Below, piece by piece: positions 26,071 to 34,829 of a DNA stretch of 64,000 nucleotides (the stretch's first letter is position 1; the number at the start of each line of letters is the position of its first letter). A program made the translations under genes and the position numbers. The notes beneath the pieces are model-generated. The model did no database searches and was not told the DNA's origin. It saw nothing but the letters and a program-made list of their open reading frames with translations. Origin of the DNA: JAKZRT01 sp047518005 (GTDB lineage: Bacteria > Pseudomonadota > Alphaproteobacteria > Rhodobacterales > Rhodobacteraceae); the NCBI GenBank assembly GCA_047518005.1, contig JAKZRT010000011.1, positions 6,504 to 70,503 on the forward strand. Reading direction: 5' to 3'.

Positions 26071-26718
26071 TTACTCGTTAGATTCAGGCGCAGGTAGAGC
26101 ATGAATTTCCTCTGGAGCCGGTATTTGATCGTATTGAGAAATATTTTTCCGTGCAATTTGGTTCACTTCCGTCATGCGATCAACCAAAGGTTTGATATCC
26201 TTTCCAAATTTTCCGAGAACCTCTCCTATGTCGCTAACGCCACCTCTTACAACGTCAAACATTCCCTTTGGTTTATGAACTTCAGACTCAATTGCAGCTA
26301 TCCTATTAAGTAGTCGGCGACGATGCGGTTCATCGAATTCCGGAGTGCCAAATATGATTTTTCTCATCTGGTTGCATAGGTGAAGCACGCGTTCGCGGTC
26401 ACCGGCGTCCAAGATGAATTTGGGCAAAAGCGCGTCTTCCGATAGTTCGGATGCTCCAGAATTCCTAAACTCTGCAGGGACGGCATCGTGAACGTTCAAT
26501 ATCCGAACGAGACGTTCAAAGAGAATGCGACGGCTATCTGATGACCCGTGAAATTTGAAATCATTGGCAACCGCTTGAAAATGCCTTGGAAACTCCTTCC
26601 ACACTATGCCATATATGTAGGCCAACTCATCAAAATCTGCTTGCGAAAGCCTTGCGGGATCACGGCCTTCATAGGTTCGAATCAATTCGACTAACGTAGA
26701 TGCAAGTTCAGAGTACAT
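26071..26718 (-). CDS. low-G+C orphan gene inserted between mlaE and mlaF
   Basis: This 215-residue soluble protein has no signal peptide, membrane segment or domain I recognise. It is charged and mostly helical in appearance, with a Gly-containing segment (MFDVVRGGVSDIGEVLGKFG) near residue 165 and a Pro/Glu-rich tail. ATG 26718 is preceded by GGAG at a 6-base spacing, and a TTG lies 12 bases upstream in frame. Hand counts of two 60-base lines in it give about 37% and 42% G+C, far below the neighbours. The A/T-rich codons and the split operon indicate horizontal acquisition. Function unknown. Confidence 0.85.
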   Translation of the reverse strand: MYSELASTLVELIRTYEGRDPARLSQADFDELAYIYGIVWKEFPRHFQAVANDFKFHGSSDSRRILFERLVRILNVHDAVPAEFRNSGASELSEDALLPKFILDAGDRERVLHLCNQMRKIIFGTPEFDEPHRRRLLNRIAAIESEVHKPKGMFDVVRGGVSDIGEVLGKFGKDIKPLVDRMTEVNQIARKNISQYDQIPAPEEIHALPAPESNE

Positions 26719-26750
26719 TAGGTTCTCCAATTAAGTCGCGAATAAATTGA

Positions 26751-27533
26751 TCAAATCGAGAAGAAAATCCCTGTTAGCAGATAGTTAGAGGCCAATATTA
26801 AGACCGATGCCGAGACCACGGCATTGGTCGTGGCGCGCCCGACACCGCGCGCGCCGCGTCCCGAATGCATGCCGTGGTAACACCCCATCAGCGCCACGAT
26901 GAACCCAAAGACCGCCGCCTTGATCAGCCCCGAGGTAACATCGGCGATTTCCAGAAAATCGGCGGTGTTCTGCAAATAGGTGGACCCATTGAACCCCAGC
27001 CGCGTCACGCCCACCAGATAACCGCCCATGATGCCAATGATGTCGCCGACAAAGGCCAGCGCGGGCATCGCCAGCGTGGCCGCCAAAACACGGGGAACTG
27101 TGAGGTATTTCATGGGGTTGGTGGACAAAGTTACCAGCGCGTCGATCTGCTCGGTCACTTTCATCGTACCAATCTCGGCGGCAATTGACGCGCCCACGCG
27201 GCCCGCAACCATCAGCCCGCCTAGCACCGGCCCCAACTCGCGCACCATGGCGATGGCCACGACCGAGGGCACCACCGCCTCGGCCGAGAACCGCGCACCT
27301 CCGTCAAAGATCTGCAAGGCCAGCGCGCCGCCGGTGAAAAGTGCTGTCAGGCCGACCACTGGAAGGCTGAAATATCCAATGTGCAAAAGCGCATGCACGA
27401 ATTCCTTAAAGTAGAAAGGCGGGCGCAGCAGGTGGCTGACCGCGTCGACGCCATAAAGCGTCACCCGCCCGATCGCCGCCACCAGCACCAGCGTCGAGCG
27501 GCCGATGGCGGCAAGGACGGCGACGGGGTTCAT
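26751..27533 (-). CDS. mlaE: ABC transporter permease, MlaE-type
   Basis: This 260-residue permease matches MlaE, the membrane subunit of the MlaFEDB lipid transporter. It has a short amphipathic N-terminus and about five hydrophobic segments. The conserved EIGTMKVTEQIDALVTLSTNPMKYL loop near residue 145, which couples to the ATPase, is present. The ATG at 27533 overlaps the alr stop by four bases. Downstream, its ATPase partner is displaced by about 685 bases because of the inserted gene. The mlaE tail itself is already AT-richer than the rest. Confidence 0.94.
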   Translation of the reverse strand: MNPVAVLAAIGRSTLVLVAAIGRVTLYGVDAVSHLLRPPFYFKEFVHALLHIGYFSLPVVGLTALFTGGALALQIFDGGARFSAEAVVPSVVAIAMVRELGPVLGGLMVAGRVGASIAAEIGTMKVTEQIDALVTLSTNPMKYLTVPRVLAATLAMPALAFVGDIIGIMGGYLVGVTRLGFNGSTYLQNTADFLEIADVTSGLIKAAVFGFIVALMGCYHGMHSGRGARGVGRATTNAVVSASVLILASNYLLTGIFFSI

Positions 27534-28579
27534 TGCACGCGCCCGACATAGCGTCGGTCGTAACGCGCCCCGAGCGCCGTCAGCACCTCGTAACCGATTG
27601 TCCCTGCCGCTTCGGCCAGCACATCGACGCCTTGCGAAGGGCCCAGAATTTCAACCGTGTCCGGCACGCGCTCCAGATCGCTGACATCGACGGTCAGAAG
27701 GTCCATCGACACCCGACCAACCAGCGGACAGGCCAGACCATCGGCAAAAACCCGGGCCGACGCGCCCATGGCACGGATCAGACCGTCGGCGTAACCGGCG
27801 GCCACCGTCGCAATTCGCGCCGGCGCTGGCGCTGTCCATGCGTTGGCATAGCCCACGGTCTCGCCGGTCTCGACCTCGCGTACCTGGATCACCGGCAGGT
27901 TCAGCGTGACAACAGTCCGGGCCTCGGTGAAGGGCAGGCCGCCATAAAGGCCGACGCCGGGTCGCGTCAGGTCAAAGTGATACTCCTCGCCCAGCAAAAT
28001 ACCCGCCGTTGCCGCCAGCGACCGGGGCACGGCGGTGTCGTCGGTCATGGCCCGGAAGGTCGCCAGTTGCCGGGCGTTCATTGGGTGGTCAGGGGTGTCG
28101 GCGCAGGCCAGGTGGCTGATGATCAGGTCCGGCCCGGCCTCCAGCGCGGTGCGGGCAACGGCCGTCCATTCCCCGGGTTCCATGCCCAGCCGGTTCATGC
28201 CGGTGTCCAGCTGAATGCCAAACGCCGCCGATGAAAGCGATTCGAAGTGCCGCGTCAATTGCGCGATGGAATTCAAAACCGGCACCAGTCCGAGATCGCT
28301 GATGGTATCGGTATCGCCCGCCATATGGCCCGCAAAGACGAATATTTCCGGATCGGGTCCGATGCCCTGACGCAGACCGGCACCTTCTTCCACGGTGGCC
28401 ACAAAAAAGCGCCGCGCACCGGCTGCGGCCAGTGCCCGACCAACCCGGCCCGCGCCCAGCCCGTATCCGTCGGCCTTGACCACAGCGCCGGTCTGGACCG
28501 CCGTGTCCGACCGCTGGTCAAGCGCGCGCCAGTTCGCGCAGATCGCGTCGAGGTCGATTGTCAGGGTGCCACGGGCCAT
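27530..28579 (-). CDS. alr: alanine racemase
   Basis: Alr interconverts L- and D-alanine with pyridoxal phosphate, supplying D-Ala for peptidoglycan. The 349-residue protein has the PLP-binding Lys in VVKADGYGLG near residue 36, the barrel segments SHLACADTPDHPMN and DLTRPGVGLYGG, and a C-terminal beta domain with GRVSMDLLTVDVSD. ATG 28579 is chosen because it begins the conserved TLTIDLDAICANWRAL segment. It lies 51 bases downstream of dnaB and overlaps mlaE by four bases. Confidence 0.95.
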   Translation of the reverse strand: MARGTLTIDLDAICANWRALDQRSDTAVQTGAVVKADGYGLGAGRVGRALAAAGARRFFVATVEEGAGLRQGIGPDPEIFVFAGHMAGDTDTISDLGLVPVLNSIAQLTRHFESLSSAAFGIQLDTGMNRLGMEPGEWTAVARTALEAGPDLIISHLACADTPDHPMNARQLATFRAMTDDTAVPRSLAATAGILLGEEYHFDLTRPGVGLYGGLPFTEARTVVTLNLPVIQVREVETGETVGYANAWTAPAPARIATVAAGYADGLIRAMGASARVFADGLACPLVGRVSMDLLTVDVSDLERVPDTVEILGPSQGVDVLAEAAGTIGYEVLTALGARYDRRYVGRVQ

Positions 28580-28630
28580 GTGGGTGGTTTTCCTGCATGC
28601 GGGCTCAAGGTCAAGGGGCAACAGACCGCC

Positions 28631-30133
28631 CTATTCGAACCCACCGGGTGGCCGCGCCTGCCACGGCTTGGCCAGATTGCCGAACCGCGTGAACCGGCCC
28701 TCGAAGCTGAGCTCGACCGAACCTATGGGCCCGTGGCGCTGTTTGCCGATGATGACCTCGGCCTTGCCGTGGATCGCCGCCATCATCTCCTGCCATTCGG
28801 CCATCGCCTCAAGGTCGTGGTCGCCGGGCTTTTCGCGTTCGCGGTAATATTCTTCGCGGAAGATAAACATCACCACATCGGCGTCCTGTTCGATCGAACC
28901 CGATTCGCGCAGATCGGAAAGCTGGGGCCGCTTGTCTTCGCGGTTTTCGACCTGCCGCGAGAGCTGGCTGAGGGCCAGCACCGGAATATCCAGCTCTTTG
29001 GCGATGGCTTTCAAACCCTGGGTAATCTCGCTGACCTCATTGACGCGGTTGTCCTTGGCTGACGCGGGGCGCACAAGCTGAAGATAATCGACGATCAAAA
29101 GATCCAGCCCATGCGTGCGTTTCAGCCGCCGCGCCCGCGCCGCCAGCTGGCTGATCGGCAGCGCCGGTGTGTCGTCGATATAAAGCGGGCAGGCCTCAAG
29201 GGTTTTGGCGGCCTCGACAAAGCGCCGAAACTCGCCCTCGGTCATGTCGCCGCGCCGGATCTGGTCCGACGGCACCTGGGATGCCTCGGACAGGACCCGC
29301 GCCGCCAGCTGTTCGGCGCTCATCTCGAGGCTGAAAAACCCGACCACGCCGCCGTTGACCGCGCCTTCGGTCCCATCGGGCAGCGCGCCGCGCTGATAGG
29401 CCTTGGCCACCGCAAACCCGATGTTGGTCGCAAGTGCTGTTTTGCCCATCGAAGGGCGTCCGGCCAAAATCAGCAGGTCGGACCGGTGCAGCCCGCCCAG
29501 TTTGCGGTCGATATCGCTGAAGCCGGTTGCCAGACCGGCCAGACCACCATCGCGCTGGAAGGCGGCGTTGGCGACGTTCACCGCGTCGGTCACCGCCTTC
29601 AGGAACGACTGAAACCCGCTGTCGGTCACACCAGCCTCGGAAAGCTTGTAAAGCGCCGCTTCGGCCTCGACGATCTGCGCGGCAGGCTCGCTTTCGACCT
29701 CGACCCGCGCCGCCTTGGCCGAAATATCGCGCCCCAGCCCGATCAGTTCACGCCGGATCGCCAGGTCATAGATCATCTGGGCATAGTCGCGCACCGCAAA
29801 GGCCGATATGGCCGCCCCCGCCAGGCGCGCCAGATAGGCGGGTCCGCCCAGTTCGGCCAGACCTTCGTCGTCTTCGAAGAAGGCCTTCAGCGTGACCGGC
29901 GAGGCCAGCGCGTTTTTCTGGATGCGCGCCGCCGCGACTTCGTAAATCTGTGCGTGTACCGGGTCAAAGAAATGCGCCGGTTTGATGATCGACGCGACCC
30001 GATCGTACAGATCGTTGTTGGTCAGGATCGCGCCCAACAGCTGTTGCTCGGCTTCGATATTGTGGGGCTGGGTTTCAGCCTCCTGTGCCTCGGCCGCTGC
30101 CCCGCCGCCCGAAATTGCCGCAATCGTATTCAT
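28631..30133 (-). CDS. dnaB: replicative DNA helicase DnaB
   Basis: DnaB is the hexameric helicase that unwinds DNA at the replication fork and recruits primase. The 500-residue protein has the N-terminal primase-interacting domain, beginning at PHNIEAEQQLLGAIL near residue 23, and a C-terminal RecA-like motor. Walker A reads AGRPSMGKTALATN, Walker B reads LLIVDYLQL, and the arginine-finger region reads ALSQLSRQVENREDKRP. Length is standard. It is first in the run dnaB-alr-mlaE-(insert)-mlaF-pqiA-radA-cvpA-purF on the minus strand. Confidence 0.97.
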   Translation of the reverse strand: MNTIAAISGGGAAAEAQEAETQPHNIEAEQQLLGAILTNNDLYDRVASIIKPAHFFDPVHAQIYEVAAARIQKNALASPVTLKAFFEDDEGLAELGGPAYLARLAGAAISAFAVRDYAQMIYDLAIRRELIGLGRDISAKAARVEVESEPAAQIVEAEAALYKLSEAGVTDSGFQSFLKAVTDAVNVANAAFQRDGGLAGLATGFSDIDRKLGGLHRSDLLILAGRPSMGKTALATNIGFAVAKAYQRGALPDGTEGAVNGGVVGFFSLEMSAEQLAARVLSEASQVPSDQIRRGDMTEGEFRRFVEAAKTLEACPLYIDDTPALPISQLAARARRLKRTHGLDLLIVDYLQLVRPASAKDNRVNEVSEITQGLKAIAKELDIPVLALSQLSRQVENREDKRPQLSDLRESGSIEQDADVVMFIFREEYYREREKPGDHDLEAMAEWQEMMAAIHGKAEVIIGKQRHGPIGSVELSFEGRFTRFGNLAKPWQARPPGGFE

Positions 30134-30312
30134 CTCTGCCCCGCATCCCTAAACCGGGTATGTCTGATCGTTGAATTTCAGGCAATCTGGAAATCCCTGT
30201 GGACAGCCTGTGCATAGTTGGTTTTTCGCAACATAGCGCGGTCTCACGCCCAAGTGTACCTATATCTTGGGGGTCAGAGGGATCAGCGCTCGCCAAAAAA
30301 AGTTGCGCAAAC

Positions 30313-31002
30313 CTATCCTGTCTGACCGCCGCCGCGCGCCTCCTGCCAGGCGCGGGGTGCGCCGAGAAAGCTTTCGACCTCGGCCAGGGTTGTGTGCGCG
30401 AAGGCGGCGCTGGTGCGCGCCTCGGCCAGCACATCCCACCACGTGCAGAGCGAGATCAGTTTAACCCCATGATCGCCCAAAGTTTTCTCGGTCTCGGGAA
30501 AAATGCCATAGTAAAAGATCACCGCTGTCCAACCGCAGGTCGCGCCGGTTTCGCGGATTGCATCGACAAAACTCACCTTGGATCCACCGTCAGTGGTCAG
30601 ATCTTCGACCAGCAACACCCGCTGGCCTGCGGTCATCACGCCCTCGATTCGCGCATTGCGGCCATGGCCTTTGGATTTCTTCCTGACATACGTCATCGGC
30701 AGGCCAAGCCGCTCGGCCACCAGCGCCGCAAACGGGATGCCGGCGGTTTCGCCGCCTGCAATGTTATCAAAGGCCTCGAACCCTGCCTCGCGCATGATCG
30801 TCACGGCCATGAAATCCATCAGCGTTGACCGGATGCGCGGGTACGAGATCAGCTTGCGGCAATCGATATAGGTTGGCGACGGCAGGCCCGAGGCCAGGAT
30901 GAACGGGTCCTCGGGGCGGAAATGCACCGCCTCGATCTCCAGCAACATCCGCGCGGTCAGCCGCGCAATTTCAGACTTTTCGGGAAAGCCAGACGGAATC
31001 AT
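30313..31002 (-). CDS. pyrE: orotate phosphoribosyltransferase
   Basis: PyrE joins orotate to PRPP to form OMP in pyrimidine synthesis. The 229-residue protein has the PRPP-binding motif VLLVEDLTTDGGSK near residue 130, and an N-terminal FILASGLPSPTYIDCR segment typical of the longer alphaproteobacterial PyrE. ATG 31002 is chosen because an AAGGAGAAGGG ribosome-binding site precedes it; a frame extension of 15 codons upstream is unsupported. It follows pyrC by 52 bases on the same strand, so the two pyrimidine genes form a unit. Confidence 0.94.
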   Translation of the reverse strand: MIPSGFPEKSEIARLTARMLLEIEAVHFRPEDPFILASGLPSPTYIDCRKLISYPRIRSTLMDFMAVTIMREAGFEAFDNIAGGETAGIPFAALVAERLGLPMTYVRKKSKGHGRNARIEGVMTAGQRVLLVEDLTTDGGSKVSFVDAIRETGATCGWTAVIFYYGIFPETEKTLGDHGVKLISLCTWWDVLAEARTSAAFAHTTLAEVESFLGAPRAWQEARGGGQTG

Positions 31003-31054
31003 GCCGCGTCCCTTCTCCTTGGTGGTAAATATCCCCGCCGGAGCCATGAAATTA

Positions 31055-32089
31055 TCATTCCCCGACGCTCCAGTTCAACGCAAAGCCCGGATCAAAGACC
31101 GTCACCGGGCCGTCGCCGGTGTCGATTTTGTCGGGATAAGTTGGTGGTGTCCTGTTCAGTGTTATCCGCGCCTCGTTGACGGGCAGCCGATAAAACGCCG
31201 GACCATTGACTGACGTAAAGGCCTCGAGCCGGTCGAGCGCACCCTCGTCCTCGAACACCTGCGCCAGACACGACAGTGAATTAGTGGCCGTGAAACAGCC
31301 CGCGCACCCGCAAGTGCTTTCTTTCAGCGGGTCGACATGCGGCGCACTGTCAGTGCCCAGAAAGAACGACCCGTCACCGCTGGTCGCGGCGCGGCGCAGG
31401 GCCTGACGGTGTTTCTCGCGCTTGGCCACCGGCAGGCAGTAATAATGCGGCCGGATGCCCCCGACCAGAAGGTGGTTGCGGTTGATGATCAGGTGATGCG
31501 TGGTGATCGTTGCCCCCAGGTCGTCACCGCCCGAAGCCACATAATCCGCCGCCTCGCGGGTGGTCAAATGTTCCATCACCACCCGCAATCCGGGTGTGGC
31601 ACGGCGGATCGGGTCCAGCACCCGATCGATGAAAACCGCCTCGCGGTCGAAAATGTCGATCTCGGGGTCGGTCACCTCGCCGTGGACACACAACGGACAG
31701 CCGATCTCGGCCATCCGCTCCAGAACGCCGCGGACCCGGTCAAAGTCACGCACACCCAAGGCCGAATTGGTGGTGGCCCCGGCGGGGTAAAGCTTGACCG
31801 CCTTGATCAGGCCGCTGGCGTGGGCCGCCGCCACATCGGCCGGATCGGTGGTTTCGGTCAAATAGAGCGTCATCAACGGCTGAAACGTCATGCCGTCGGG
31901 CAGGGCGCGCAAGATACGGTTGCGGTAGGCTGCCGCCTGAGCGCCGGTCACGACCGGCGGCACCAGATTGGGCATGATAATGGCGCGGGCAAAGTGGCGC
32001 GCGGTCTCAACCAGCACCGCCGTCAAGACCGCCCCATCGCGCAGATGCAGGTGCCAGTCGTCGGGGCGGCGGATCGTCAGCGTCTCCAT
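31055..32089 (-). CDS. pyrC: dihydroorotase
   Basis: PyrC cyclises carbamoyl aspartate to dihydroorotate. The 344-residue length and motifs match the short E. coli-like dihydroorotases: zinc ligands in DWHLHLRDG near residue 11, the carboxylated-Lys region KAVKLYPAGATTNS near 95, the histidine motif ITTHHLIINRNHL near 170, and GTDSAPHV near 245. It is followed by pyrE on the same strand. Start ATG 32089 lies directly before the conserved LTIRRPDDWHLHL segment. Confidence 0.95.
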   Translation of the reverse strand: METLTIRRPDDWHLHLRDGAVLTAVLVETARHFARAIIMPNLVPPVVTGAQAAAYRNRILRALPDGMTFQPLMTLYLTETTDPADVAAAHASGLIKAVKLYPAGATTNSALGVRDFDRVRGVLERMAEIGCPLCVHGEVTDPEIDIFDREAVFIDRVLDPIRRATPGLRVVMEHLTTREAADYVASGGDDLGATITTHHLIINRNHLLVGGIRPHYYCLPVAKREKHRQALRRAATSGDGSFFLGTDSAPHVDPLKESTCGCAGCFTATNSLSCLAQVFEDEGALDRLEAFTSVNGPAFYRLPVNEARITLNRTPPTYPDKIDTGDGPVTVFDPGFALNWSVGE

Positions 32090-32162
32090 GCTCGCCGATT
32101 ACCGAATAACGGGGCCGATGGCCACCCGCGCGGTTTCGATCACGAATCAGATGGTGGCTAAG

Positions 32163-32267
32163 CTATTTTGAGGTGACCAGACGCGGCCAGGTAAAGGCGA
32201 TACCGCGTTCGACCAGCTTTGCCTGGGCGTCGCGCAACCCGTCGTGAAAGCGCCGCCGGTTCAGCCG
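32163..32267 (-). pseudogene. in-frame coding tail beyond the stop of the hydrolase-like gene
   Basis: After the TAA at 32270-32268 the same frame continues for 34 sense codons before TAG at 32165-32163. The translated tail, starting RLNRRRFHDGLRDAQAKL, is amphipathic, basic and helical, with G/C-biased third positions like the gene before it. This looks like the original C-terminus of the 32268-33137 gene, cut off by a TAA. It could be a recent nonsense mutation, a sequencing error or readthrough; the sequence alone cannot decide. Confidence 0.5.
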
Positions 32268-33137
32268 TTAAACCGCGTTGCGGCACAAAAGCGCCGCCAG
32301 ATAGGGCCGGTCCGCAGCCTCGATCGTATCAAGAAGCCGGCGCAGATAGGTCGCGTGCTCGCGCCGCCGCCGGTAGAGAGTATAGAAACTGGCGCGGGTC
32401 AAACGCCCGTCGCCGGCAAGCTCGATCAGTTCCTGCAGAACGCCCATGTGGTCGAATTCCGCCTCGATCCGGCCGCCCATATGCGGGCAGGGAAGGATCT
32501 CGGCGGGCGCACGGTCAAAAAGGCTCGCGTGCATCGCGTCAAACATCTCGTGCGGGTCGTAAACGACGAATGCCTGGCGTGCGCCTTCGATCATATCCGG
32601 GGCAAACCCATAGCGGGTCTCGAAATCCAATCGGCGCTTGTCGCGAAAGCGCGGCTCCCATGGACAGCGTGTCGCACTCAGGCTGGCCACCGGCTGGATC
32701 GCCAGAACGGTTGCACCCGGTGCCGCCACCGAAAATGCCGTGGCCCCGTAGCCGCCCATTTCCGAGCCATAAAAAACGACCCGGTCGAAATCCTCGAAAA
32801 ATCCGTCGTCGACCAGCCGGTCGAAATAGCCATAGACCGACCGGTCGCGGTACCAGGTATCGCCGTGCGCCAGCAGGCAAAGATGTGACCATTCCCGGTC
32901 AGCAGCCAGTTGAAAGCCGATCGGATGCCCGGCCGGATTGGCCAAACGCACCTGATCAAGCTCTTCAAAACTGACAACCAGCACTGCTGGGCTGCGGTCG
33001 ATGAAAATGGCTGAATGGTCGGGGCCAACGGGCTCAAAATACCCGTCATCTTCGGCAATTTCCTCGACGCGGCCCAGCCAGACGTCGCGCGCAAGGCCGC
33101 CGAGCGGTTCGGTCAGCATGTCGGTGGCAAGGGTCAT
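32268..33137 (-). CDS. uncharacterised alpha/beta-hydrolase-like protein, possibly C-terminally truncated
   Basis: This 289-residue soluble protein carries a nucleophile-elbow-like GSEMGGYGATAFS near residue 124, following the strand DRVVFY. It resembles the serine-hydrolase GxSxGG turn, but the usual nucleophile position is Glu/Met-shifted, so catalysis is doubtful. A C-terminal region (about 255-289) is Arg-rich and helical. Similar roseobacter proteins are often given unreliable names; I would not transfer one. The frame continues past the stop with 34 more plausible codons. It is divergent from xdhC and lies 178 bases before pyrC's start. Confidence 0.7.
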   Translation of the reverse strand: MTLATDMLTEPLGGLARDVWLGRVEEIAEDDGYFEPVGPDHSAIFIDRSPAVLVVSFEELDQVRLANPAGHPIGFQLAADREWSHLCLLAHGDTWYRDRSVYGYFDRLVDDGFFEDFDRVVFYGSEMGGYGATAFSVAAPGATVLAIQPVASLSATRCPWEPRFRDKRRLDFETRYGFAPDMIEGARQAFVVYDPHEMFDAMHASLFDRAPAEILPCPHMGGRIEAEFDHMGVLQELIELAGDGRLTRASFYTLYRRRREHATYLRRLLDTIEAADRPYLAALLCRNAV

Positions 33138-33430
33138 CGCCCGGGCTCCGGGGACGAACCAGGCGGGCAGTCAACGCCCGTGGCGACCGCCAAATCGATC
33201 GAGAATTTGGAATACTCATACATCTTACACAGCCCTTGCATTTAAATAGCCACGGGTAGGCGCACAAAACAAGGGTTGATGGGCCTATAAATTATGGGCT
33301 TGATGTCCGATTGGCGACGATCGTCATGGGTTTGGGGTCATTGATGCACCCTTGCGAACAATTTGGCGGTCTGCGGGCATTTGCCGGGCACCGAAATTCA
33401 GTTATGAACCCAGACGAACGGAGCTGCTCC

Positions 33431-34402
33431 TTGTCTGACATTGCCGAGAAAATCCCCGAAACCGCGCTTGACTGGCATCGGTCCGGGCAGGGCGCGGCGC
33501 TGGCCACGGTGGTCGAGACCTGGGGCTCCGCCCCCCGACCCGTGGGTGCCCAACTTGCCGTTTCCGGCGCTGGCGCGATTGTCGGGTCGGTTTCGGGCGG
33601 CTGTGTCGAGGGCGCGGTGGTGATCGAGGCGCAGGAAACGCTGGCTGACGGCCAGACTCGCCTGCTGGAATTCGGTGTGAGCGACGATCAGGCCTTCGCG
33701 GTCGGTCTGGCCTGCGGCGGGAGCATCCGGGTGATGGTCGAACCGGTGGGCCAGGCCCTGCCTGCTGACCTGCTGGAAACGCTGACCGAGGCCCGCGCGG
33801 CGCGCACTCCGGTGGCCTATGTCGTCCAGACCAAAACCTGGACCCGGCGTTTGGCGGGCGTTGAGGATTTTCCTGACCGCTTCGCCCGCGACAAATCCGG
33901 GTTCGAAGACGATGGCGCGACCTTCATCGGAATTCACAACCCGCCGCTGCGCATGGCCATTGTGGGCGCGGGGCATGTCGCCCAGCCCCTGTCGTCGATG
34001 GCGCTGCTTGCCGGCTACGACGTCACGATCATCGACCCGCGCGAGGCCTTTGCGACCAGCACACGATTTCCGGACCTGAAAATCAGCCACGATTGGCCCG
34101 ATGCCGCCCTCTCTGCGCACGGTCTGGACAGTCGCACAGCCCTTGTAACACTGGCCCACGACCCCAAGATTGACGATCCCGCGATCATCGCGGCGCTCAA
34201 TTCTCAGGTGTTTTATATCGGCAGCCTCGGGTCTTCGCGGACCCATGCCAAACGGGTCGAACGGCTGCGTGCGGCAGGGATCGACGACGCGGGTATCGCC
34301 CGCATTCACGGGCCTGTGGGTCTGGACATCAAAGGCCGGTCACCGGCCGAGATTGCCATATCAATCATGGCGGAAATCACGCAGGTGATGAGGGCTGGAT
34401 GA
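33431..34402 (+). CDS. XdhC/CoxI family protein
   Basis: XdhC-type proteins bind molybdenum cofactor and help sulfurate and insert it into xanthine dehydrogenase-like enzymes. This copy of about 323 residues has the N-terminal XdhC_CoxI domain with ATVVETWGSAPRPVG, GSVSGGCVEGAV and the CGGSI motif. A C-terminal Rossmann domain follows (AIVGAGHVAQPL), ending in the KGRSPAEIAISIMAEI signature. The preferred start is TTG 33431, with GGAG seven bases upstream and a family-like MSDIAEKIPE N-terminus; ATG 33404 is the alternative. No molybdenum hydroxylase subunit genes are adjacent. Confidence 0.88.
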   Translation: MSDIAEKIPETALDWHRSGQGAALATVVETWGSAPRPVGAQLAVSGAGAIVGSVSGGCVEGAVVIEAQETLADGQTRLLEFGVSDDQAFAVGLACGGSIRVMVEPVGQALPADLLETLTEARAARTPVAYVVQTKTWTRRLAGVEDFPDRFARDKSGFEDDGATFIGIHNPPLRMAIVGAGHVAQPLSSMALLAGYDVTIIDPREAFATSTRFPDLKISHDWPDAALSAHGLDSRTALVTLAHDPKIDDPAIIAALNSQVFYIGSLGSSRTHAKRVERLRAAGIDDAGIARIHGPVGLDIKGRSPAEIAISIMAEITQVMRAG

Positions 34403-34785
34403 TCGGCGACATATGGAATGACTTCAGAACCTTGCCGCTTTGAGTTCAGTGCTGGGTCACAGTGGTATTGGTGCCGGTCAATTTCGTACCGCTGGCTTTT
34501 CTGGACCAACCGGGTGCCTGGCTGGTCACATCTTTGGCCATTGGCGGTATCGCCCCCAACATAGTGATAATGTTCGCAAAACGCGGGTTTCCCAGCATCA
34601 TGGCGATCCCGCATCTGATCTTCTGGTTGCCACTGATCGCGGTGCTCGGCTGGCTGATCACCCGGGGCCAGGGCAGCGATGCTTGGCTGAGTGTTTTGTG
34701 GCTGCTGCTGGTCATAGACGTCATCTCGCTCGGATTTGTCACGCGCGATTTCCGGCACTGGATGCTGGGCGTTCACAGCCGGTAA
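34399..34785 (+). pseudogene. small membrane protein gene interrupted by in-frame TGA (or GTG-started from 34462)
   Basis: ATG 34399 overlaps the xdhC stop as ATGA and opens a frame of 14 codons ending TLPL before TGA at 34441-34443. The same frame then continues for 114 codons with three to four hydrophobic segments, ending WMLGVHSR. If the TGA were TGG, the junction TLPLWVQCWVTVVLVPVNF would complete a first transmembrane helix. The intact gene was therefore probably 34399-34785, now broken. Alternatively translation starts at GTG 34462, giving 107 residues, but no good ribosome-binding site is present there. The protein family is uncharacterised. Confidence 0.6.
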
Positions 34786-34829
34786 AAATACCTGATTACA
34801 GTATGTTGTCCGGCGCAGCTAATGAAAAA

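Noticed and set aside
26101..26313. 70-codon plus-strand frame opposite the inserted gene
   Set aside because: It is antisense to a better supported gene with a ribosome-binding site; length is within chance for AT-rich DNA.
34441..34443. TGA as a selenocysteine or programmed readthrough codon
   Set aside because: No selenocysteine insertion hairpin was seen just downstream and Trp fits the helix better; a nonsense mutation or sequencing error is simpler.
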